Of a DNA stretch of 20,326 nt, positions 7,703-13,512 are shown piece by piece. Made by a program: the position numbers and the translations under genes. The stretch is taken from positions 1-20,326 of IMG/VR virus record IMGVR_UViG_3300006921_000222. One strand, given 5' to 3'. The DNA is from a virus. Position 1 is the first letter of the stretch. Every line of letters starts with the position of its first letter. The notes under the pieces are model-generated. The model did no database searches, was not told the origin of the DNA, and worked only from the letters and a program-made list of their open reading frames with translations.

Positions 7703-8302
7703 ATGGCAAGAACATTAAACAATTTTGGTGTACCAACTGACTCCGGTTCGGAAGCAGTCGGCACTGGTATTCTACAACCAAAACTAAACTATAGATTCCG
7801 TGTAGTAGTTGCTGGTTTTGGTGGTGTATTAGGCGGTAGTTCACAAGAATTTACAAGACAGGTTATGAACGTATCACGACCTAAAGTTTCACATGAGTCA
7901 ATTCCATTAGATTCATACAACTCACGTATGTATGTCATGGGTAAGCACACATGGGAACCAATTACAATAACATTGCGTGACGATATCGCAAACAATCTAA
8001 CTAAACTAGTTGGTCGTCAAGTACAATCACAGTTAGACCATAAAAACCAAAGAGGACCTTCAGCAGGTACTAATTATAAGTTTTCAACATTGATTGAAAT
8101 CTTAGATGGTAACTCTGGTGATGCGACTGAACAATGGCAATTAGAGGGTTGTTTCATTACAAACGCTGACTATTCGCAAACAGACTATGCGGTTTCAGAC
8201 CCAGTTACAATCACTGTTACTCTACAATACGACAATGCTGTATTGAATGATGACATTATGCCACCAATGGACTTTATATCTGATTCTACAATCGCAGGTT
8301 AA
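7703..8302 (+). CDS. 19: Tail tube protein, gp19-like
   Basis: This is the major subunit of the inner tail tube through which DNA passes. The 199-aa length and sequence fit the family (T4 gp19 is 163 aa). Evidence is an N-terminal strand pair NYRFRVVVAGFGG, the V-S-R-P-K-V-S-H-E-S-I-P-L-D-S-Y block, the M-Y-V-M-G-K-H-T-W-E-P-I-T-I-T-L-R-D-D motif, and a C-terminal W-Q-L-E-G-C-F-I-T-N segment ending in alternating hydrophobic strands (DPVTITVTLQYDNA). A GGAG site lies upstream of the ATG. It is separated from the sheath by a four-gene enzyme cassette, whereas gp18 and gp19 are adjacent in T4. Confidence 0.88.
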   Translation: MARTLNNFGVPTDSGSEAVGTGILQPKLNYRFRVVVAGFGGVLGGSSQEFTRQVMNVSRPKVSHESIPLDSYNSRMYVMGKHTWEPITITLRDDIANNLTKLVGRQVQSQLDHKNQRGPSAGTNYKFSTLIEILDGNSGDATEQWQLEGCFITNADYSQTDYAVSDPVTITVTLQYDNAVLNDDIMPPMDFISDSTIAG

Positions 8303-8313
8303 TTTAACCGGGA

Positions 8314-8325
8314 GGAGTAAACTCC
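8314..8325 (+). promoter_or_regulatory. Hairpin covering part of a ribosome binding site
   Basis: GGAG (8314-8317) and CTCC (8322-8325) can pair around a TAAA loop immediately before the ATG at 8326. A second GGGAG copy just upstream remains free. This could modulate translation of the 523-aa protein relative to gp19, but the 4-bp stem is short. Confidence 0.35.
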
Positions 8326-9897
8326 ATGTCGTATTATAGAAAAAGTGGAAAGAACACGGCTAAACGAGTTTTAGCCGATAGTGCTAACGCAAAACATAGA
8401 TTTGGCTTCGCAGGAGAGTTCGGCTCTCCTATTACCCAAGATGCCCCTAAACTATCTGACCTCTGGTACGTAGAATTTATTCCAGTATTTGATGGCAAGA
8501 GAGGGGCAAATGCTGGTATTTCTTCATTAGCAAAAGCAGTATCTCCTATTTCCATTCAAACTTCAACAATGCCAGTTGACCAATATGGTAAACGTGTTCA
8601 TGTTCCCACTCGTGTAGATTTTCCAGAAGTAGGACTTACAATGTATGACACAGTTGACGGTAAGATGTTTAACGTTGCTGACCAAATATACTCAAAGTTT
8701 TTTAAGAATCAAAACGCTAAAGTCAGTGGAGCAAATGCAGAGGAAGTATTAACAAGTTCTCAAGCATATGGTAGAAAGTTACCAGATTGGGGTCATGCGT
8801 ATTATCATCAACATTTTGAAAAGATTATAATATATCATTTCTTTGGTAATCTTGAATCAACTGCTGTAAGACCTGGCACTCCGGAGTTTTCTGGTGCCCG
8901 TGCTAACAATGAACAAGGAAGAGCAAGTAATTTAGGTACAGGTTCACTTCAGAAAATTGAATTAATTAATCCATTAGTTACAGGTATTACATTTTCTGGT
9001 AGTGATTATAGTGTTACCGAACTAAGAACAGTGGAATTGGGAATTCAACCGGAAAATATAATATTTGGTCAATGCGAAGAAAGAGTAGCATTCCCAGAAT
9101 GGATGACATTGGGAATGGATTATATGTTAGATTCATTAAGTCCACAACTTAAGAGAAAAGAAGGTAATCTTTATCCTGACCACTTTGGTGATACTGGATA
9201 TGGTCCTAGAACAGTAGATGGTAGATTCAAAGAAAAAATCAGTGATGAGTTAAAACAAGACCAACAAGAGTATGAAGATACCAATAGAAAACTTAGTGAG
9301 TTAATGACTTTATATAATGCTCAAATTCAAAATCCTAATGAGACCGGCAATGAAGAGTTAGAACGTGCAGTGAAAAAGCGAATTGGCGTTATAAATGCGG
9401 CAAGGGCAGAAAGATTTTCTAAATATGCAGAGTTTCCAAAAAATAAATTTGAGACTCCGTATGAAGCAACATATACAAATCCAGATATCCCAACTTTTGG
9501 CGGTATTGGAGATAGTAATCCACCCAAGACTATATTTCCAGGTTATTCTACAGATGTAGGCGATGCTCTAGTTCAAGAAATGATTGGTGCATTTTTTGGA
9601 AGACGCAAATTTGATGCAAGTAATGTCAAAAATGCGTTTAAGAATAAAATGATTGAAGCAACTGGATTCCCTATGAATACGGCTATTGATGGAAGAAGAG
9701 TCATTGATGGCGCAAAAGGTTCGGCACAAGGCGCATACGTTACTACAACAAAAGCAAACAAAGGTGTATCAGAACCTAGACCTGATTTTCTATCAGGACC
9801 AGCAGGTGGACCAGCACCAAAAGTACATAAAACTAATAATACTGAATTGCCAATGGGCATGAGTAAAGAAATATTAAGAAAGATATTAAATAATTAA
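8326..9897 (+). CDS. Large tail-tube-fold virion protein (gp19/gp54-like)
   Basis: The N-terminal 250 residues look like a tail-tube fold: LWYVEFIPVFD (a first strand pair), then S-T-M-P-V-D-Q-Y-G-K-R-V-H-V-P, then D-F-P-E-V-G-L-T-M-Y-D-T-V-D-G, and later KIELINPLVTGITFSGSDYS. This is the same order as in gp19 (I-P-L-D-S-Y, K-H-T-W-E-P-I-T-I-T-L). Such proteins in T4-like phages include the tube itself and the baseplate initiator gp54, so a gp54-like role at the base of the tube is plausible but not shown. Residues about 300-370 form a charged helical, possibly coiled-coil segment (ELKQDQQEYEDTNRKLSELM), and the C-terminus is Gly/Pro-rich. At 523 aa it is far longer than gp54 (about 320). It starts 23 bases after gp19. 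Confidence 0.65.
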   Translation: MSYYRKSGKNTAKRVLADSANAKHRFGFAGEFGSPITQDAPKLSDLWYVEFIPVFDGKRGANAGISSLAKAVSPISIQTSTMPVDQYGKRVHVPTRVDFPEVGLTMYDTVDGKMFNVADQIYSKFFKNQNAKVSGANAEEVLTSSQAYGRKLPDWGHAYYHQHFEKIIIYHFFGNLESTAVRPGTPEFSGARANNEQGRASNLGTGSLQKIELINPLVTGITFSGSDYSVTELRTVELGIQPENIIFGQCEERVAFPEWMTLGMDYMLDSLSPQLKRKEGNLYPDHFGDTGYGPRTVDGRFKEKISDELKQDQQEYEDTNRKLSELMTLYNAQIQNPNETGNEELERAVKKRIGVINAARAERFSKYAEFPKNKFETPYEATYTNPDIPTFGGIGDSNPPKTIFPGYSTDVGDALVQEMIGAFFGRRKFDASNVKNAFKNKMIEATGFPMNTAIDGRRVIDGAKGSAQGAYVTTTKANKGVSEPRPDFLSGPAGGPAPKVHKTNNTELPMGMSKEILRKILNN

Positions 9898-9909
9898 TAG
9901 GAAATTATA

Positions 9910-10173
9910 ATGAAATTAGATATCTTAACTGCAAAATTATTAAAAAGGGGTTTCGACCAAGAGAAAGCAGAAGCATACGCTGTCGAAATTACAAAAATGG
10001 CAAAATTGTATGGATTAAATCCTTATGATTTTATTGACCAAGTTTCAGATAACTCTGCTTTCAATGATTTGGGAGCATTTGTCTTTAATAACGCTTTGCG
10101 ATTTGGATATCAGACGGGTAAGATGACTCCTCGTTCTCCAAACACTTATGTCGCAAGAGCGATTATTAAATAA
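9910..10173 (+). CDS. Small conserved-looking hypothetical protein next to gp4
   Basis: I cannot name this 87-aa protein. It is mostly helical (KLLKRGFDQEKAEAYAVEIT, ITKMAKLYGL) and ends with a polar motif of the form G-Y-Q-T-G-K-M-T-P-R-S-P-N-x-Y-V-A-R-A. A TAGGAAA site lies upstream. It sits between two virion genes and its stop overlaps the gp4 start (TAATG), so it is probably translated with gp4 and is a good candidate for a small virion or assembly protein. Confidence 0.75.
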   Translation: MKLDILTAKLLKRGFDQEKAEAYAVEITKMAKLYGLNPYDFIDQVSDNSAFNDLGAFVFNNALRFGYQTGKMTPRSPNTYVARAIIK

Positions 10174-10649
10174 TGCCACCAACATTTCACAAAGGTTACT
10201 ACACAGTAATAAACGAAGAAAAATACTCTGGAAAGGGGACACCTGTTTTTAGAAGTAGTTGGGAGCAGACTTTTATGCAGTTCTGTGATAACAACCCAAA
10301 CGTTATGGCATGGGCAAGTGAACCAGTCAGAATCTCATACAAAAATCCTTTAACTGGTAAAATTACAACATATGTTCCTGACTTTATTATCGTATATAGA
10401 GATTCTAAAGGAAACAAGAATGCAGAATTAATCGAAATTAAACCAGCAAATCAATCAAATCCAAAATTCGCACGTGGTAGGGCACAACAGGCACAAGTAG
10501 CAGTAAACTATGCTAAGTGGGAAGCCGCCACACAATGGGCTAGAAAAAGAGGCATGAAGTTTAGAGTTCTCAATGAGAATGATATCTATGCTAATACTAA
10601 AAAACCTAAGGCAGTCAAAAAGCCCAAGAAGCCCATAAAGCCGAGATAA
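10173..10649 (+). CDS. 4: Head completion nuclease, T4 gp4-like
   Basis: T4 gp4 (also called gp50) acts late in head completion. The N-terminal stretch F-R-S-S-W-E-Q-T-F-M-Q-F-C-D-N-N-P, then W-A-S-E-P-V-x-I-x-Y-x-N-P and TTYVPDF match gp4 closely. Together they give an endonuclease-like triad E31, D70 and E88-x-K90 (IEIK), as in the TnsA/PD-(D/E)xK group. The length of 158 aa is close to T4 (about 150). The C-terminus is very basic (KKPKAVKKPKKPIKPR), which would favour DNA binding. It is the last gene before a structured intergenic region. Confidence 0.88.
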   Translation: MPPTFHKGYYTVINEEKYSGKGTPVFRSSWEQTFMQFCDNNPNVMAWASEPVRISYKNPLTGKITTYVPDFIIVYRDSKGNKNAELIEIKPANQSNPKFARGRAQQAQVAVNYAKWEAATQWARKRGMKFRVLNENDIYANTKKPKAVKKPKKPIKPR

Positions 10650-10651
10650 CA

Positions 10652-10689
10652 CACCTTAGGACCGATATAAGTTACTTATATCTAAGGTG
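10652..10689 (+). other. Nested bulged stem-loop after gp4
   Basis: CACCTTA (10652-10658) pairs with TAAGGTG (10683-10689), and inside it GATATAAG (10664-10671) pairs with CTTATATC (10675-10682) around a TTA loop. A 5-base bulge (GGACC) lies only on the 5' side. No T tract follows directly, so it is not a standard terminator. It could be a 3'-end stabilising structure, a processing site or part of a small RNA. Confidence 0.6.
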
Positions 10690-10692
10690 AGG

Positions 10693-10773
10693 ATGCCGTT
10701 ATCCATTATTCATATCGCTACTATGACTACAAAAAACGGCAACTTTATTTTTGATAAATACGTATATAATTAA
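10693..10773 (+). CDS. Possible 26-residue mini-ORF
   Basis: ATG 10693 opens 26 codons (MPLSIIHIAT...) in the 139-base gap between gp4 and the next gene. AAGG (10684-10687) is correctly spaced upstream, although it lies in the stem-loop. The frame runs through the late promoter box, which argues against conservation of the peptide. It is listed because nothing else codes here; it may well be non-coding. Confidence 0.2.
   Translation: MPLSIIHIATMTTKNGNFIFDKYVYN
10753..10761 (+). promoter_or_regulatory. Late promoter box GATAAATAC upstream of small terminase
   Basis: This is an exact copy of the repeated late-type box, with a predicted +1 near 10766 and ATG at 10789. It lies just after an inverted pair TGCCGTT (10694-10700) / AACGGCA (10735-10741). 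Confidence 0.75.
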
Positions 10774-10788
10774 TCAAGAGTGTAAACT

Positions 10789-11310
10789 ATGACAAAAAAA
10801 TTAGAAGAAACCTTTAATATTGAGTCAACTGAAGAAGAAAAGATTGAGTCAGTTGAAGAAGAAATAACGCCAACAATAGAGGAATCTAAAGAACTATCAG
10901 AAATTCTTTACAAAGAGTTAAAAACTACTGAAAAGATAGATAATGCACTTCCAGTAGTTCAAGACCTTAATCAACATGATAAAGAGATGGATGATATTCA
11001 TCAAAAGGCTCTGGACGCATTTAATGATTTGCTTTCATTAGGAATGAATGTAGAAGTACATGCGGGTGCTAAGTTACTAGAAACAGCAAATCAGATGCTA
11101 AAAACGGCTATGGAAGCAAAAGATAGTAAAGTTGATAGAAAACTAAAGATGATTAATCTTCAATTACAAAAAGCCAAGTTGGACCATAACATTTCCAAGC
11201 ATAAAGGCGAAGGAACTGAACTAGAAAGCGATGGTGCAGTTACAATTGATAGAAATGAACTTCTAAAACGTATAGAAAATGCCCAAAAAGATATAAAAAA
11301 TGATAAATAA
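10789..11310 (+). CDS. 16: Probable terminase small subunit, gp16-like
   Basis: Small terminase recognises phage DNA and stimulates the gp17 ATPase and nuclease. The 173-aa size fits (T4 gp16 is 164). The central helical hairpin, from DAFNDLL through A-K-L-L-E-T-A-N-Q-M-L-K-T-A-M-E-A-K-D-S-K to KLKMINLQLQKAKLDH, resembles the gp16 core. There a helix with AKIFLETAKNAD is followed by a second long helix. The first 60 residues are acidic and repetitive (ESTEEEKIESVEEE). The position two genes before the gp17 region and the shared late promoter type support the call. Similarity is weak by eye, so an unrelated coiled-coil virion protein is possible. No strong ribosome binding site is seen (GAG at 10778-10780). 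Confidence 0.6.
   Translation: MTKKLEETFNIESTEEEKIESVEEEITPTIEESKELSEILYKELKTTEKIDNALPVVQDLNQHDKEMDDIHQKALDAFNDLLSLGMNVEVHAGAKLLETANQMLKTAMEAKDSKVDRKLKMINLQLQKAKLDHNISKHKGEGTELESDGAVTIDRNELLKRIENAQKDIKNDK
11302..11310 (+). promoter_or_regulatory. Late promoter box GATAAATAA overlapping gp16 stop
   Basis: This late-type box coincides with the end of the small terminase gene, so that its last three bases are the TAA stop. Predicted +1 is near 11315, with a leader of about 36 bases to ATG 11351. Confidence 0.65.
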
Positions 11311-11350
11311 GAATAGAAGTTATTCGAATTAACACAATAGAGAACATATA

Positions 11351-11920
11351 ATGAAAACATTTAAACAATACCTAACGGAGTCAACAAAAGAACACAAATT
11401 CACATTGAGATTCTGTTGTGACTTAGATGAAGCACAAGAGAATCGTATTGAGACATTCTTGTCTAAATATGACCTTAAATCGATGTCAAAAACATCGACT
11501 ACGCCTATCACTAAGAATCCAATGTTTTTTAAAGATGTCGAGAATTCAAAAGTATCAAAGATTGATATCGTTACTGGTTATCCTCTGTCATCAGATATTC
11601 TACAACAACAATTAAGCGATTTACTAAGTTTACCACTTATGCATGTGGTTATTCATCCAGAAGGATGGGAACCAGAAGAAGAAGTTGTTGATGAAGACAA
11701 AGAGGCATTATTGGCATCAGATTACGATGAGACATCAGACGATGGCAAGACATATGGTAAAACTTTTGTAGATAAGTTTTTAAATGATTTAGAGAAAAAA
11801 GAACATGATGTTGTAGAGAACGAATTGAGCGTAACGCCAAAATCTGACCCTGCACCAGAACAAATGTCAAAAGATGAGAAATCTACTCCATCTGTCATAA
11901 CAGGAGATGAAAATGACTAA
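11351..11920 (+). CDS. Hypothetical protein with capsid-targeting-like N-terminus
   Basis: I do not recognise this 189-aa protein by family. Its first ten residues, MKTFKQYLTE, closely resemble the T4 capsid targeting sequence (MKTYQEFIAE-type) of internal proteins that enter the prohead. That sequence is cut by the gp21 protease after (L/I)-x-E, and L-T-E fits this rule. A cysteine-containing beta segment follows (HKFTLRFCCDL). The second half is very acidic (EEEVVDEDKEALLASDYDET), as in prohead core proteins. A role as a prohead core or internal head protein is therefore inferred. Its end overlaps the next gene by 8 bases. Confidence 0.6.
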   Translation: MKTFKQYLTESTKEHKFTLRFCCDLDEAQENRIETFLSKYDLKSMSKTSTTPITKNPMFFKDVENSKVSKIDIVTGYPLSSDILQQQLSDLLSLPLMHVVIHPEGWEPEEEVVDEDKEALLASDYDETSDDGKTYGKTFVDKFLNDLEKKEHDVVENELSVTPKSDPAPEQMSKDEKSTPSVITGDEND

Positions 11921-12860
11921 GAAATATACCTTAACAACATCAGAGGAAACTGTTACAGAAAATCCAGAAGATATCATCAGATTGATGAAACTAGCAGGCC
12001 TTAAAGACGCACAACCAGTTGCTGAAGAAGAAGTAACTGAAGAAGTAGAAGCAGAAGTTTATGAGCCTACTGAAGCAAATGACGAACTGGACTTAGATGA
12101 TTATTCTAAGAAATCTCCAGAAAGCATCAATAAACAAAAGAAATCAATTCAACCAACTCTTGGTGATAACCCATTAGAGTATTCATTAGACGAAAACGAA
12201 ATTTACGAAGCGATGATGAAAGAATTTCCAGAAGATAAAGTAGAAGAAACTGCGGAAGAAAAAGTAGAAGAAACTGACGAATTGAAAGAAGAAGAATTAA
12301 AAGAAGACTGTGACTGTGGTCACGGTTCAGATTGCGATTGCGATTCAGATTGCGATTGCGGTTGTAATGAATCAGTTAATGAAGAACGTGTAGACGAAGA
12401 CAAATCATTGACAGCCGGAACAATTAAAAAACTTCAACATTTAGTTAATACACAGTATGATGTTTATTCTCCTGGCAGTGACATCTTTATGATGTTCGGC
12501 AGTCCATATACCGCGGATGACTGGCTAAGTCATATGAAAATTACTATAGATGAAGTATTTACTAAGGAAGGTTCACCAGTGCCTCCAGAAGTCGCTAAGG
12601 TGTATAATGACTTAGAAGCATATTCTAAACAAACAGAACTTCAAGCGAAAAGAAGAGCAAATACAGATAAAAATGCTTCCAATGCCGCACCGTATTATCC
12701 AGAAAACGAAGATGAGTTGTATATAAGAGATAATTTTGCTGAACAGTGGAATGGTGCCTTTTATAGACTCGAAGACAGACTTGGCCTCGAGTATCAGGAA
12801 GACTTCGATGAATCAGCAGACATGGACAGACTTAAAGATTTAATAAATTATCAAAATTAA
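11913..12860 (+). CDS. Acidic hypothetical protein with Cys cluster
   Basis: This 315-aa protein is unassigned. ATG 11913 is chosen because AGGAG (11902-11906) lies 6 bases upstream; the ATG at 11907 would be too close. After a short N-terminal helix (EDIIRLMKLAGLKDA, residues 19-33) comes a long acidic low-complexity region. A cluster of seven Cys and one His follows at residues 133-151 (C-x-C-G-H then repeats of D-C-D-C). The last 150 residues look globular (TAGTIKKLQHLVNTQYDVYS, DDWLSHMKITIDEVF). The cluster is encoded by a short tandem DNA repeat (GATTGC units near 12330-12360). Its context with terminase genes and an acidic composition suggest a head-assembly protein, but this is inference. 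Confidence 0.7.
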   Translation: MTKKYTLTTSEETVTENPEDIIRLMKLAGLKDAQPVAEEEVTEEVEAEVYEPTEANDELDLDDYSKKSPESINKQKKSIQPTLGDNPLEYSLDENEIYEAMMKEFPEDKVEETAEEKVEETDELKEEELKEDCDCGHGSDCDCDSDCDCGCNESVNEERVDEDKSLTAGTIKKLQHLVNTQYDVYSPGSDIFMMFGSPYTADDWLSHMKITIDEVFTKEGSPVPPEVAKVYNDLEAYSKQTELQAKRRANTDKNASNAAPYYPENEDELYIRDNFAEQWNGAFYRLEDRLGLEYQEDFDESADMDRLKDLINYQN

Positions 12861-12885
12861 AAGCATTCCTCCATTGCGAACAAAT

Positions 12886-12912
12886 AAAGTCTCCTTAGTG
12901 AGACTTTTTTGT
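12886..12912 (+). terminator. Rho-independent terminator
   Basis: AAAGTCTC (12886-12893) pairs with GAGACTTT (12900-12907) around CTTAGT, and six T residues extend to 12910. It ends the transcript carrying the two acidic protein genes, just before the 3' end of the convergent tRNA gene. Confidence 0.85.
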
Positions 12913-12915
12913 TTT

Positions 12916-12992
12916 TGGCCTGCCCGACAAGATTCGAACTTGTGACCTTTGGTTCCGCAAACCAATGTTCTATCCAACTGAACTACGGGCAG
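12916..12992 (-). tRNA. tRNA-Arg (anticodon GCG)
   Basis: The minus strand folds into a full cloverleaf. The acceptor stem is CTGCCCG/CGGGCAG (7 bp), the D arm GTTC/GAAC with GG and A20 in the loop, and the anticodon stem TTGGT/ACCAA with loop TTGCGGA. A 5-base variable loop and the T arm ACAAG/CTTGT with loop TTCGAAT complete it. The discriminator is G and CCA is encoded (12916-12918). The anticodon GCG reads CGC and, by wobble, CGU. The body resembles bacterial tRNA-Arg(CCG), and A20 and C35 fit Arg identity. Most bacteria use ACG (inosine) for this box, so GCG is unusual. It lies downstream of the minus-strand 97-aa gene, beyond that gene's terminator. Confidence 0.93.
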
Positions 12993-13029
12993 TTGTTAAT
13001 AGTATACATTATCTTGGAAATTTGTCAAT

Positions 13030-13056
13030 AAAAAACCCGACATAAAGCCGGGCTTT
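13030..13056 (-). terminator. Rho-independent terminator for the minus-strand gene
   Basis: Read on the minus strand, GCCCGGC and GTCGGGT form a 6-7 bp stem (with G-U pairs) around TTTAT, followed by six T. It lies about 30 bases past the stop of the 97-aa gene. Read-through would be needed to reach the tRNA from the same promoter. Confidence 0.8.
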
Positions 13057-13087
13057 CTAATTCTTACATTTTAGAGTTGATTATCAA

Positions 13088-13381
13088 TTAGTATGCATAA
13101 GTTCCATCGTTATTTCTAACAGTACTTGACGCAGTATCAGTAATTGAACCAAAGTTTTGAGTATCAACAACTGGTCCAGTAAGTTCACCTAACGCAGTAT
13201 AACCACGAGTTCTTCCAGTTGAACCACCCGTTGTTGAACTATGTCCAGCACCTCTAGTTGGTAAATCATCGCCACTAGATGTAATCGCACCAAAATCAGC
13301 CATTTCTCTTAAATCGATTGTACGTCTGACTTTAATCTTCGACATTCCAGCAACTGCTCTTAAACCTCTATATCTTGCCAT
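13088..13381 (-). CDS. Minus-strand 97-aa hypothetical protein
   Basis: This is the only clear protein gene on the minus strand. A GGGAGAA ribosome binding site sits 5 bases before its ATG, and it has its own promoter box and terminator, so it is real. The N-terminus is basic (MARYRGLRAVAGMSKIKVRR). The rest is rich in Gly, Ser and Thr with few charged residues (SSTTGGSTGRTRGYTALGE), a composition common in small virion surface or structural proteins. I recognise no family. The late promoter predicts expression with structural genes. Confidence 0.8.
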   Translation of the reverse strand: MARYRGLRAVAGMSKIKVRRTIDLREMADFGAITSSGDDLPTRGAGHSSTTGGSTGRTRGYTALGELTGPVVDTQNFGSITDTASSTVRNNDGTYAY

Positions 13382-13399
13382 TTTATTTCTCCCATATGA

Positions 13400-13429
13400 A
13401 TGATGTTGAAGTGGGAATCTTCAATCATC
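13400..13429 (-). other. 5'-terminal leader hairpin of the minus-strand gene
   Basis: On the minus strand GATGATTGAAG pairs with CTTCAACATC (one bulged A) around an ATTCCCA loop. It starts exactly where the late promoter at 13434-13442 would begin transcription (+1 about 13429), so the mRNA would carry a stem-loop at its 5' end. Confidence 0.6.
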
Positions 13430-13433
13430 AATA

Positions 13434-13442
13434 GTATTTATC
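13434..13442 (-). promoter_or_regulatory. Late promoter box GATAAATAC, minus strand
   Basis: Exact late-type box on the minus strand, 31 bases from and divergent to the plus-strand box at 13474-13482. It drives the 97-aa gene. Confidence 0.75.
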
Positions 13443-13473
13443 ACATACACAGATTTATTAAGTTCTAATGAAT

Positions 13474-13482
13474 GATAAATAC
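13474..13482 (+). promoter_or_regulatory. Late promoter box GATAAATAC upstream of large terminase
   Basis: Exact late-type box with predicted +1 near 13487 and the terminase ATG at 13513. Together with the minus-strand box it makes a compact divergent late promoter pair. Confidence 0.75.
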
Positions 13483-13512
13483 TACTATAATTAACTGAGT
13501 ATATAATGACAC

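Noticed and set aside
11427-11615. 62-codon plus-strand frame inside the capsid-targeting-like gene
   Set aside because: It overlaps a better supported gene in another frame and has no ribosome binding site.
12916-12992. tRNA as a possible integration (att) site
   Set aside because: There is no integrase, no direct repeat and the genome type is lytic T4-like, so the tRNA is better explained as translational support.
13486-13508. Two TATAAT-like strings before large terminase
   Set aside because: No matching -35 is seen at 16-18 bases, and the late box explains the promoter; such strings are frequent in AT-rich leaders.
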